From contig CAJQOX010000010.1 in assembly GCA_905480075.1 (NCBI GenBank), positions 1-52,461 of the forward strand: 52,461 bases of DNA, written 5' to 3'. Positions 35,966 through 47,500 of this stretch are shown here, piece by piece (within the stretch, counting starts at the first letter, position 1; every line of letters starts with the position of its first letter). A model generated the notes under the pieces. The model worked only from the letters and a program-made list of their open reading frames with translations. It was not told the origin of the DNA and made no database searches. The stretch comes from an uncultured Aureispira sp. (GTDB lineage Bacteria > Bacteroidota > Bacteroidia > Chitinophagales > Saprospiraceae). Position numbers and translations under genes: made by a program.

Positions 35966-36154
35966 TACAATAATAAATGATGAAAATAAATATGGTAATC
36001 AGTGTTTTATAACTACATTATTAAATTGTAAAATAAATTTTATTATTTCATTAATTACACATTTTTTGTTATTTTGTGGAAGAAAATTAAATGTTTATAA
36101 CCTAAACCCTTGATTCATTTATTTTCTTTCACTTAATTACACAACCTGATTCCA

Positions 36155-39100
36155 ATGCCAGGGCTAACTATCTGTAACACCCAATTAATAATTTTATTTT
36201 TTTTTACTACATTTTTTTACTCATACTCACAAACACCAGGTAATGTATCCTCTAATCTTGAGCTTTGGTTCAAAGCAGACGCAGGTATTAACGAGGGCTC
36301 CGTCAATTCCTGGTCCGACCAATCCGGAAACAATTTCGATATCTTACAGGGTGGAGTAACTGAACAGCCCAACCGGCTTTCGTCTTCTGTAAATTATAAC
36401 CCATCAGTAATATTTGATGGCAATTCCGACCATTTACCTATTTCCGGATTGAGTTATAATGGAACAAGTCCTCTAAATGGTTTTGCCTCTTTCGTGGTAT
36501 TCAAAACTTCCTACACCAGCGGGAACTATAATAATAACTGGGCCTTTCTGGATTTTGACAGATCGGATTACTTTAACTTTTATCTGCATGGAAATGGGGC
36601 TCTTGCTGTTTCTTATAACGCTTCAGGAATAAATGATAATACTGCCGCTACAAGCCTGAATGATGGTTTTCCTCATATTGGCGTAGCACTGTATGACAAT
36701 ACGCTGGTTAATGATACCAGAATGATAGCGGATGGTATTCTTGATTATTCAGCAGATAGAAAAGCCTCTGGCCTTACAATTGGCTCTGCTAATACCAGAT
36801 TTGGATTTATCGGAGATGGGTCTGAAGCAAATACCTTTGATGGAGGGAGAAATAATATTTATTATGACGGTTCCATTGCTGAAGTAATTTTGTATAATGA
36901 AGGTACGCTTACTGCGAATGAGATCACAAGAGTGCAGTCTTACCTTGCTGTAAAATATGGCATTACCCTTGGAAATACTGCCACTACTTTTACTTATCAG
37001 AATTCTGTTGGTACTGCTATATGGACAGGGGATCCTGTTTTCCAGAATAATGTAGCCGGTATAGGAAGAGATGATATCTCTGCATTAAATCAACAAAAAT
37101 CCAAGTCCGAAAACCCGGGAGCTTTAGTGATTATGGATAAAGCTGCTGCTTTTAGTTCGGATCTGGATTTTCTGCTTTGGGGAAATGATAATGCTCCGGC
37201 CATTTTCACTACCGCAGACGCTGATCCTGCTTTCGACCAAAGACTGCAAAGAGAATGGAAAGCTGACCTTACTGGTAATCCGGGTGCGGTGACAGTTCAG
37301 TTTGTTATGCCTAATTCGGGGAATATCAATCATTATGCCCTACATGTGGATGCTGATGGAGTCTTTGCAACGGGGTCAACCAATTATTTACCCTCCTCTA
37401 TCATTGCGGACACTATCACTTTTACCAATATCCCTTTTTCTGATGGTGATTTCTTTACTCTGGGCCAAAAAGATTTTGCTCCGGGAAATGTTTCTGCCAA
37501 CCTTGAGCTTTGGTTTAAGGCGGATGCCGGTGTGAATGAAGGAAATGTAGATGTATGGTCCGATTTCTCTGGAAACGCCTTTGATATCAATCAGACTGAT
37601 GCTGTTGAACAACCTCTGCGCAGTTCGAATACAATAAATTTTAATCCATCTCTTATATTTGACGGTGCAAACGATCATCTACCAATTACAAATTTAAGCT
37701 ATAATGGTACAAATGCTTTAAGTGGCCTCGTGTCTTTTGTCGTATTTAAAACATCATTTGCTGCTGCAGGTTATAACACAAACTGGTCTTTCCTCGATTA
37801 CGACCGCTCTGATTATTTCAATTTTTATATTCAGGGAAATGGCTCCCTCGCACTCTCCTACCGGGCCGGTGCAACCACCGATAATACTGCTGCAACTGCT
37901 TTGAATGATGACATTCCTCATCTAGGTGTGGCTGTTTATGACAATTCAATAGTAGAAGATACCAAAATTTTCGCAGATGGTATTCTCGATTTTTCCGCAG
38001 ACAGAATTGCTACAGGTATTGATCTTGGAACAAGCACTACCCGATTTGGCTTTATCGGTGATGGTTCTGAAGCTGTCACTTTCGACGGAGGAAGAAACAG
38101 TCTCTTCTATGATGGGTCTATCGCTGAAGTGATCCTCTATAATGCAGGGACTCTTAATGCAACGGAATTGCTGCAGGTACAATCCTACCTTGCTGTTAAA
38201 TATGGTATCACACTTGGAAATACTACTAACCTTGTCTCTTACCTCAATTCTTCCGGAACAACTATATGGAACGGGGATGCTGTCTTTCAGAATGATGTAG
38301 CCGGTATAGGAAGGGATGATGCCACTGCGCTGAATCAGCCAAAATCCCTCAGCGTCAATACAGATGCTATGGTTATGATGGAAAAAACGGCTAACTTCAG
38401 CAATGACCAGGACTATATTCTATGGGGAAATGATAATGCGGCTGCGGCACTCGCTCTCACTGATGTGGTTCCTGGTTTCGAAAGCCGATTGGCCCGCGAA
38501 TGGAAAGTAGGGGTCAGTGGAACGCCCGGAAATGTAACTGTCTCTGTCATCTTTCCCAACACCAATGATGTCACCCGGTATGCTCTTCATACAGATGCAG
38601 ACGGTGTTTTTGCTACGGGTTCTACTGGTTATCCTGCTGCCTCTATCAATGGAGATACAATCAGTTTTACTAACGTTTCGCTCACCGACGGGTTATTCTT
38701 TACCTTAAGCAAGAAAACCGATATTGCTCCCGGTTCAGTTAAAAACAATCTTCAACTCTGGCTTAAGGCAAATGATGGCGCTACCTGTATGACAGACGGC
38801 TGTAATGTTGCTGCATGGTCCGATAAATCCACTAACATTAACGACCTTTCGCAGGGAACTCCAGTATTCAGACCTGTGTTTAAAAATAATCTGGCTGATA
38901 ATGTTAATTATAATCCTGTTATCGATTTCGATGGTGTGGATGACTTCTTTTCTGATGCTTCCGGAATTCTCGGAAATGCAACTTATAACGACCTGAATAT
39001 TTACTCTGTGTTAATTACCGATGCAGTTACCAATTCATTTATGTTCGAAGAACCTTGCAACCCCCGACGTATTTCTATGCATCTTCCCTGGTCCGATAAT

Positions 39101-40564
39101 AACTTTTACTGGGATGCCGGGGATGCCTTTGGAAATCACCGATTGGCAACTAACTGGAGTAGTTCTATTGATGTTCCATATCTCTGGTCAAATCTATATT
39201 CTACCACCTCAGGCATAACTCTTCCGGGGACTTCTCAGGCAATACGCAGAGATGGTTTTAATCTGACTACTGATAATTCGGCAAGTCCTTTCACTGGCAC
39301 GAATTCTTCATTTTTCCTTGGTAAAGGTGTAGGAGGAAATCATTTCAATTCAAAAATTGCTGAATTTGTAGTCTATACAGGACCTGTAAACTCTATAGAA
39401 CATGCTAAAATAGAATCTTATCTGGGTATCAAATATGGAATTACACTCAGCAATGTTGCCGGAGGAACAGCAGGTGATTATCTTGCCTCTGATGCATCAA
39501 CGATCTGGGATGCTTCCTTGTTTCCGATTTATCACAATGAAATTATTGGTATCGGACGAGACGATGCACAGGCTCTCTTACAAAAACAATCACATACCGC
39601 TGATGATTCTTTAAGAGTTTTTATAGACCTGCTGGCAAATGATAATATGGGCAATGCCGGAACTGTCAGCAATGATAATTCTTACCTCATGATAGGAAGT
39701 GACAGAGGTCTCCTGCAATCTTCTCCCTCCGCACTTCTTGAAATGCCCCCTCTTATTCTCGACCGTATCGAAAGGGAGTGGAAAGTTACAAATACCAATT
39801 TTACAGATGATTTCACCATCGAAGTTGAATGGAATGTACCTGGGCCATATGACTTGTCAGTAGTTAGGTTATTGGTAGATGATGATGGTGATTTCTCGGA
39901 TGCTACTATTCTCGGATCTGCTGAAGGACTTACATTTTCTCTGGGTTCTATCATTATTTCAGGGATTAACACTTCTCATATACCACTTAATAGTACTCGT
40001 TTTATTACCGTTGCAATCTTTGACCGATCTTTACCTGTCGAACTACTGACTTTTGATGCAAAACCGGTTAATAGTCATGTAGAACTTACCTGGTCTACGG
40101 CTTCAGAATTGAATAATGATTACTTTACGGTCGAACGTTCTGTTGATGCTCAAAACTGGGTAGATGTAACGCAGGTAGATGGCTACTTAAACTCTTTAGT
40201 TGTTCGAAACTATTCCGCTTTCGATTTACAACCCTATAAAGGCACTTCCTATTACAGGCTAAGACAAACAGATATTGATGGTTCTTTTTCCCATTCAGGA
40301 ATCGTTGCCATTAATTTCGAAGATGATGACTATTCCGGAGTATCAGTTTTCCCAAACCCTGCCCGTAATCAAATTACTATCAAGGCCAACGAAGAGCAAC
40401 TTCAGGAAATTTCTGTACTCAATATTCTCGGCCAGGATGAAACCAACAGAACTAGGGTTCTTGAAAAAAATGTATTCAGAGCAATACTTGACCTATCGGG
40501 ATTAAAGTCAGGGTTTTACTTTATAAAAACTAAATATTCTGTCAATAAATTCTATAAGGAATAG
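36155..40564 (+). CDS. Giant T9SS-sorted surface protein with three LamG-like modules
   Basis: This 1469-residue protein has a signal peptide (MPGLTICNTQLIILFFFTTFFYSYSQ). Three modules of about 415 residues follow, starting near residues 28, 441 and 857. Each begins with an LELWFKADAG or LQLWLKANDG strand and a WSD.S.N step. It continues as a concanavalin-like sandwich with SIAEVILYN and RVQSYLAVKYGITL, and then a second beta region with AGIGRDD...L.Q, a LLWGNDN strand and REWK. The first two modules are close in sequence, the third is more diverged. Residues about 1290-1390 are the FN3-like linker (LPVELLTFDAKPV, YFTVERSVD, SYYRLRQTDIDGS). The end is a T9SS type A sorting domain (VFPNPARNQITI, ILGQDETN, GFYFIKTKYS). 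The protein probably binds a glycan at the cell surface. Confidence 0.9.
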   Translation: MPGLTICNTQLIILFFFTTFFYSYSQTPGNVSSNLELWFKADAGINEGSVNSWSDQSGNNFDILQGGVTEQPNRLSSSVNYNPSVIFDGNSDHLPISGLSYNGTSPLNGFASFVVFKTSYTSGNYNNNWAFLDFDRSDYFNFYLHGNGALAVSYNASGINDNTAATSLNDGFPHIGVALYDNTLVNDTRMIADGILDYSADRKASGLTIGSANTRFGFIGDGSEANTFDGGRNNIYYDGSIAEVILYNEGTLTANEITRVQSYLAVKYGITLGNTATTFTYQNSVGTAIWTGDPVFQNNVAGIGRDDISALNQQKSKSENPGALVIMDKAAAFSSDLDFLLWGNDNAPAIFTTADADPAFDQRLQREWKADLTGNPGAVTVQFVMPNSGNINHYALHVDADGVFATGSTNYLPSSIIADTITFTNIPFSDGDFFTLGQKDFAPGNVSANLELWFKADAGVNEGNVDVWSDFSGNAFDINQTDAVEQPLRSSNTINFNPSLIFDGANDHLPITNLSYNGTNALSGLVSFVVFKTSFAAAGYNTNWSFLDYDRSDYFNFYIQGNGSLALSYRAGATTDNTAATALNDDIPHLGVAVYDNSIVEDTKIFADGILDFSADRIATGIDLGTSTTRFGFIGDGSEAVTFDGGRNSLFYDGSIAEVILYNAGTLNATELLQVQSYLAVKYGITLGNTTNLVSYLNSSGTTIWNGDAVFQNDVAGIGRDDATALNQPKSLSVNTDAMVMMEKTANFSNDQDYILWGNDNAAAALALTDVVPGFESRLAREWKVGVSGTPGNVTVSVIFPNTNDVTRYALHTDADGVFATGSTGYPAASINGDTISFTNVSLTDGLFFTLSKKTDIAPGSVKNNLQLWLKANDGATCMTDGCNVAAWSDKSTNINDLSQGTPVFRPVFKNNLADNVNYNPVIDFDGVDDFFSDASGILGNATYNDLNIYSVLITDAVTNSFMFEEPCNPRRISMHLPWSDNNFYWDAGDAFGNHRLATNWSSSIDVPYLWSNLYSTTSGITLPGTSQAIRRDGFNLTTDNSASPFTGTNSSFFLGKGVGGNHFNSKIAEFVVYTGPVNSIEHAKIESYLGIKYGITLSNVAGGTAGDYLASDASTIWDASLFPIYHNEIIGIGRDDAQALLQKQSHTADDSLRVFIDLLANDNMGNAGTVSNDNSYLMIGSDRGLLQSSPSALLEMPPLILDRIEREWKVTNTNFTDDFTIEVEWNVPGPYDLSVVRLLVDDDGDFSDATILGSAEGLTFSLGSIIISGINTSHIPLNSTRFITVAIFDRSLPVELLTFDAKPVNSHVELTWSTASELNNDYFTVERSVDAQNWVDVTQVDGYLNSLVVRNYSAFDLQPYKGTSYYRLRQTDIDGSFSHSGIVAINFEDDDYSGVSVFPNPARNQITIKANEEQLQEISVLNILGQDETNRTRVLEKNVFRAILDLSGLKSGFYFIKTKYSVNKFYKE
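36236..39960 (+). repeat. Three tandem modules of about 1245 bp in the 1469-residue cargo gene
   Basis: The LELW-type landmark occurs at 36257, 37502 and 38750, giving spacings of 1245 and 1248 bp (415 and 416 codons). Copies 1 and 2 are most alike. Confidence 0.85.
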
Positions 40565-40630
40565 TTCTTTTTTCATTTATTTTTTTTTGTATTTTTAAAA
40601 GAAAAAGGATTTTTCAGATTTTTTAATTTT

Positions 40631-40661
40631 TTGCTCCTGCTTTTATTGAAACTTATTTTTG
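40631..40661 (+). promoter_or_regulatory. Promoter TTG-N20-TATTTTTG
   Basis: TTG at 40631-40633 and TATTTTTG at 40654-40661 are 20 bases apart, a good Bacteroidota promoter. It lies about 90 bases before the unknown gene at 40753. Confidence 0.7.
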
Positions 40662-40752
40662 TTCATTTTAAATATTATTCTCTCTTTTAAATATTTAATC
40701 ATATAAATGTTTGATTAATCAATTAAAAGATTTAAAAATTAAAAGATTTATT

Positions 40753-41508
40753 ATGGATAAAATTCGTTGGATAAGACTCGACATTCCTTATCAGAAAGAT
40801 GGGAAAAAAATGAGAGCTGTTGCAGGTCACAGTGAAGATAAGGGTGGACTTTCTACCTTTGTAACTGATTACAGCGACAGCATTCCCAATATTCTGACCC
40901 TCGTAAAGGATTACGTTAAAGAAAACAACTTGGAATGCAATGATTCTACAGTACTTGTATATCCTTTGGATGGTAGATTGGGGCTTGCCCATGTAGTGCT
41001 TGAATTTGCACAAAAAGAAAACTGGGCCTTTGACAGGCATATTCCTCCTTTATTTTACCCTGGTGTGGAGGTCCTTTGCTCATTCGAACAGAATGATACG
41101 GGTTCTGCCGAAGACACCTTGCCCTCAAAAGAAGCTCAGCAGCTTATTTTTAAGCTCAATAATGATGCTCAATCTGAATATCAGCGTTCTGACCTTCCTG
41201 CTGCTATGTCCTGTTTGCGACAGGCTTTACAATTGGCTGTCAAACACTTCGGATGGTCCTCCCCTGGTGTAGCATACAGCCTCACAAATTTGGGTCATGT
41301 CATGAGAGGTACCGGCAATAATGACAATATGCTGGAAGTAAGTGCCACTATTAACCGTATGTTGAATCACTGGGATAAGGAAATGCCCGACAGGGAAGAA
41401 TGGGTAGGGGCAGGTTCTATTTTAGAACAACTAATCGGCGTTTGCAATTCTCTTGGTAAAAGTGGATATGCCGACCGGCTGACAGATTATAAGGTAAAAC
41501 TCAGCTAA
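40753..41508 (+). CDS. Protein of unknown function with a TPR-like segment
   Basis: The ATG at 40753 (MDKIRWIRLDIPYQ) is chosen over a TTG 42 bases upstream, giving 251 residues. There is no signal peptide. The N-terminal 110 residues form an alpha/beta domain (HSEDKGGLSTFVTDY, TVLVYPLDGRLGLAHVVLEF). Residues about 115-180 are helical and contain a TPR-like pair (NNDAQSEYQRSDLPAAMSCLRQALQLAVKHFG, GVAYSLTNLGHVMRGTG). I do not recognise the family. A good promoter lies upstream and the giant repeat gene is convergent with a gap of zero bases: its stop codon begins directly after this gene's stop. A cytoplasmic role is likely. Confidence 0.75.
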   Translation: MDKIRWIRLDIPYQKDGKKMRAVAGHSEDKGGLSTFVTDYSDSIPNILTLVKDYVKENNLECNDSTVLVYPLDGRLGLAHVVLEFAQKENWAFDRHIPPLFYPGVEVLCSFEQNDTGSAEDTLPSKEAQQLIFKLNNDAQSEYQRSDLPAAMSCLRQALQLAVKHFGWSSPGVAYSLTNLGHVMRGTGNNDNMLEVSATINRMLNHWDKEMPDREEWVGAGSILEQLIGVCNSLGKSGYADRLTDYKVKLS

Positions 41509-44500
41509 TCATTCCTTTACAAATTTCACAGATTGTTCTTCACCACTGTCTAATTTTATATTGACAGAATACATTGCTGAGGGCCAATTCTGCACCTCAT
41601 TAATTTGAAGTGTCTGATATGATTTCGCGTCAACTTCAAGTTCTTTTACTATCTGTCCGTTCGTTCCAACTATAAGCAAATGCGCAAATTTGCAATCTTT
41701 TGGAAGATTTCCGAAACGCACCTGAAGAATATCCTGTACCGGGTTTGGAAAAACACTGATTTCAGTATCTATATCTGCTTGCATACCACTTACTGCACGG
41801 GTGTCGGAATAACTGAAACTGCCATCAAAATCCAGTTGTTTCAAACGGTAATAACTAACTCCTGAATAATTGTTTTCATCAACATAATTATAATTCCGGA
41901 GAATAAGACTATTCCCATTTCCATCCTCCCAACCGACAGTTGTAAAACTACTTTCATTATCAAGCATCCTTTCAATCTCAAAACCTGCATTATTCTCTTC
42001 CGTTGCAGTAACCCAATCCAATTCTACATTTTCAGGGTCTCTGCGTTCAGCCTCAAAGCTGATTAGTTCGACAGGTAACTGAGGAATAAATTGAGTAAGT
42101 GTAAAAGGACTGAAATTGGTAACAGGGCCAGCTGTACTTATTGTATTGGCTGTTATATTCGAATTGCCATGATCTCTCCACATTGTTCCATCCCACCTTG
42201 CTACCTTTAAAGCAGGGAGATTCTTCTGACCGCAGGAAGTATTGTCATTCCAGCTTAAGGTTACTTCTACATTATTTGTCGAAGCTACCCGGTCAAGCAT
42301 CCAATATTCACAATAGCTTATTTCTTCAAGGGTAGGTTCCTTGATAAGGATGTTGTAACTTGCATCAGGACTCTGCAAAAAATACTCCCCTCTGAACCTT
42401 GCATTTCCACTGTTGGGAGCAGTGATTCCTATAGCTCGGTAATATCCTCCTTTCCCAACCGGAAATGTAAAGACATCATTGCCCACTTTTTCAACAGGCC
42501 CGGATATATAGGAGGCATCAGATACTGCTGAAACAACCGAATTGTCAAACATTGTGAGCAAGTTCGCTGTATTGTTATTGACGATTCCACTCAATAATTC
42601 CAACTCGTGACTAATAGAAGCAGCCGTGTTTAAATTGACAACTCCTCCGGCCTTGTTTATCTCAAGTCTGCGTATCAAAGGATCCTGTGAACTACTCAGA
42701 TCATTAATATTCTGATCCGCATTTCCATCCAAAATAACTCTGCCATTTGCATTAGAGGCGAACAAAACCTGCTGAGAAGCAATAAAATCAATATTAATGT
42801 CACCTGCATAAGTACAGGGGCGATTATAGGCAGGATATAAGGAGCCATTTCCACTTTGACGGTAAGTTACATGACCATTAAAATCATTAGCACTATTATT
42901 AGACCCAATAAACCTTGCATTTGATGAATTATGCATTGTTGTTACTCCGTTAAAGATACAACCACCAAAGGAATAATCGTTGAATCCCCCTGATTTTTCC
43001 AGATAAGCATCTCCATTAAAAACAGAGCTTCTTAAATAATGACGGGGTGAGACAAAATGTACAACTCCGTTCCATTGAGAACCATAATGAGTCAGGTATG
43101 CCGTACCTGTAAGTGTCATATTCTGTGCAGAATTACCAAGCTGAATAAAATTACGCAAATACAATTGCCCAGTACTGAATCCTGTAACCCCAACACTTAT
43201 CGTATTTCCTGCATTTAAAGTGGAAGAACCACCACCTTGCCCGAAGAAAATTCCCTGCCCGTTATCAGACTCAACAGTTATATTGGAATTAAAAATACAA
43301 CCACTGGAATTTGAGTTACAATAGATGGCATTATTATTATGCGTTCCATGATTCTTTAAAATCACCGGTCCATTAAAAGTTGCCTGACCATAACGACTGA
43401 CCTGAAAACGGTTATAGCCGGTTGATCCATTAACAATAATTACAGAATCAGCAAAAGTTGAAGTAGAAACCGTTCCATTATTAATCTGACATTCGTTATA
43501 CGTGTTATCAGTTGCATAATTATAAAAATGAACCTTTCCGTTAAATTGATTACCGGCACTGCTGTGTGCAATGTAAAGTCTGTTCTGACCAGTATTTCTT
43601 ATTAAAAGATCCATATTAAAAATATCAGGACTGCCTACACCCATTGACAATAAACCATCTCCGCTGTTTACAATTTCTGAATATTTATCAAAAACATTTC
43701 CACCATTTGAGTAATCACTGCTGACGCCGGTTTTTTCCAGATAAGCAGTTTCCCTGTATATTGTTCCTCTTGTATAAAAACTTGGACCGGAAAAATTTAC
43801 ATCGCCTCCCCAGTCTGAATCATAATTGTAAAACGTCGCTGTATTTGTTAAGGCTATATTTTGGGTCGTATTCCCTGTTTGTGTAAAATTTCTGAACCTT
43901 AAATATCCTGATGAAAAAACTACAGGAACACTTACAGTTTTTGTTGCTGCCAATATTCCTCCTCCTCCTCCTTCTCCAAATCGGATACCCTGTCCTCCGG
44001 AAGACTCAAGGGTGATACTTTCATTATAAACATTCAGACTGCTTGGTCGGTAATTCAGATAAATTGCTGAATTAGTTCCGGAACCTATATTTTTCAGATC
44101 TAAAGTTGAATTAAAGGTCATGTCCCCGCTATATCCCAAATATATTCTGCTATTTGTACCTAAGCTATTATTAATTGCTGTTGCGGTACCATTTACCAAT
44201 GTTGAACTGTTATCATTATTACTGAAATAAGTATTGGAGTTGTTTCCTGAAGCAGTCTGATTGATAAAAAGATTACCCCCAACAAAATGACCGGCCCCTG
44301 TCTGTGCCATGAAGATAGAACTTGTACCGGAATTCAAGACATCAAGATTTCCGTTAAAAACATCAGCAGTTCCATTGCCCATGCTCAAATAATTGCTGCT
44401 TGTATTTACAATCTGAGTGTTTCCTGAAACTGTATTACCTCCCGGAGAATAATCATTACTGCTACCTGTCTTTTCAAGATAGACATTGCCCTGATAATTA

Positions 44501-47500
44501 GTATTTGCAGTATACATCCGTTCACCAATAAAGTTAACATCCCCTCCCCAATCGGAATCTCTGTTATAAAAATATCCGGTTCCGCTAAGGGTAATATTCT
44601 GTGGAGTAGGACCAATCTGAGTAAAGTTTCTGAACCGCAGCATACCGGAAGAAAAACCAGCAGCACCAACAGATATCGTTTTTAAAGCAGATAAAGTACC
44701 GGAACCTCCGTTATCTCCGAATCTGATTCCCTGTCCGGCAGACGATACAATTGTAATATCATCTCTGTAAAAATTAGCGCTGCTTATTGCCAAATTTAAA
44801 TATATTGCAGAATTATTGCCGGTACCGATATTTTGCAAATCCAATAATCCATTAAAGTCCATAGATCCCGAATAACCAAGGTAAATTCTGTTGTTTCCAC
44901 CAGTTCCATTATTAATTACAGAGGAGTTGCCTGAGATATTAACAGTAGAAGTGTTTCCATTGGCAAAGTAAACATAAGTATTCGTACTCGTAACAAGGTT
45001 AGATACATTCAGATCACCTCCTATCAGATGCCCCGGCCCGTTATTGGCTATATACATATTACCGGTACCCAAATTCATAACGTCCAGATTGCCTCCAAAT
45101 ATATCTGCTGTACCATTCCCCATCAAAAAATAAGAACTGCCTGAATTGACAAGTTGTGTATTACCGGCAATTGTATTACCACCAAGTGAGGCATCATTCG
45201 AAGCACCTGTTTTTTCAAGATATACCTGCCCCTGATAATTTGTACCCCTTGTGTACATTCGCGGTGCTGTAAAAGTAACATCGCCTCCCCAATCGGAATC
45301 CCAATTGTAAAAATATCCTGTTCCGGAAAGTGTTATATTTTGTGCTGTTGAACCAACCTGATTGAAATTCCTGAAGCGTAAATATCCCGCAGAAAAGCCT
45401 CCTGTTCCTACAGTTATAGTCTTTGTTGCAGCCAAAGTGCCACTGCCACCATATTCACCAAAACGGACTCCCTGTCCTGAAGTTGATGATACTTCTATAT
45501 TTTCATTAAAGGAATTTGCTCCTGTTGTTCCCATGTTAAGATAGATCGAAGAATTATTTCCAGTTCCGATATTTTGTAAAGTGAGGAAGTTATTAAAAGC
45601 TATAGATCCGTTGTATGCAAGATATATTCTGTTATTGTTACCAATCCCATTATTAGTCACCGTAGTTGTTCCGGATATCATTAGGTCTGACCCTGTATTA
45701 TATGAAAAATAAGTGCTGGAATTTGCCCCTGAGGCTATTTGGTTAACTGTCAAATCACCCAGAACCTGATGTCCACTACCTCCATGTGCAATATATAAAT
45801 TACTTGTTCCGCTATTCTCGGTTCTCAAATCACCGTTGAATACATCAGCTGTTCCATTACCCATTAAAAAGTAGGAAGAACCTGAATTGACCAACTCAGT
45901 ATTTCCGCTTATTGTATTTCCTCCCGGGGAATAATCATTCAGACCACCTGTTTTCTCCAGGTAGACAGTCCCCCTGTAATTAGTAGCCCATGTATACATT
46001 CTAGGTGCAATAAAATTGACATTGCCTCCCCAATCAGACCCCCTGTTGTAAATATGTCCGGAACCGGTTAGTGTTAGATTCTGCGGGGTGCTGCCTAATT
46101 GATTGAAATTACGAAACATTAAATTGCCCGAAGAAAAACCGGCTGTACCTGTCATTATTGTTTTTCCTGCAGCAAAAATGCCCGTGCCATCGTTTTGCCC
46201 AAACCTTACTCCTTGTCCCGAAGTTGAGGTAACAGAAATCGATTCAGAATAGGTATTTGTACTGTTACTGCTGTAATTCAGATAAATTGCTGAATTATTT
46301 CCACTACCAATGTTTTGCAAATCCATGATTCCTGTAAAAGTAATATCACCGTTATAGCCAAGGTAGATAGCATTATCTGTGCCTGTTGCATTATTGATAA
46401 CGGTACTTGTACCTGCTATAATCAGATTAGAGGTACCACCATTTGCCAGATAGACTCTCGAATTGCTTCCTGATGCTGTTTGATTAATTATCAGATTACC
46501 ATTTACCTGATGCCCCGTTCCGTTATTAGCTATATATAAATTGCTACTCCCTTTATTTTCAAGGGTCAGGTCGGCGTTAAATAAATCTGCACTATTATTT
46601 CCAAAAAGAAAATAGGAACTACCTGAATTAATTATTTCCGCATCACCTGCAACAACATTTCCTCCATAAGAGTAATCGGATATACTCCCGGTTTTCTCAA
46701 GGAATAATGTCCCTTGATAATTAGTAGATCTGCTATAAATTCTAGGTGCCGTAAAGGATACATTACCACCAAAATCAGAATCCATGTTAAATATATATCC
46801 AGTCCCTGTAAGCGTAATAACATGTGGCGTACTCCCAGTCTGTGTAAAATTCTGAAAGCGCAACATCCCTGATGAAAAACCAGAAATTCCCAGACTTATA
46901 GTCTTGCCAACAGAAAGTACTCCTGCGCCTCCTCCTTCTCCAAAACGAATTCCTTGTCCGGAAGTAGATGTTACCAGGATGTTTTCTGCATAGTTATTTG
47001 TACTGCTAAGCCTGTTATTCAGATAAATAGCAGAGTTGGCACCAATACCTCTGTTCTGAAGATTAAGCAATCCTGAAAAATATACAGACCCTGCATATCC
47101 AAGATGTACCGTGTTTGTGGCACCGCTTCCATTATTATCTACGGTCGTTGTGCCCGAAATATTTAATGAACTACCGTTAACACTAGACAGATAAACATGT
47201 GCATTAGTTGCTGAAGGAATATTAAGAATGTCTAAGTTCCCGGCAATCGTATTACCTGAACTGTTATAAGCCAGATATATGCTTCCACTGCCATTATTTG
47301 TCAGCATCAGATCTGAATTAAAAATATCCGGATTTAAATTCCCCAGAACAAAATTTCCACTGCCGGAATTAATAATATCAGCCGAGTTATTGAACAGATT
47401 GTTACCCGTTGAATAGTTATTCCCTGCTCCTGTTTTCTCCAAAATGACCGTATTGTTATAAGTAACTCCATTACTATGAATCTGAGGGGCTGAAAAATTC

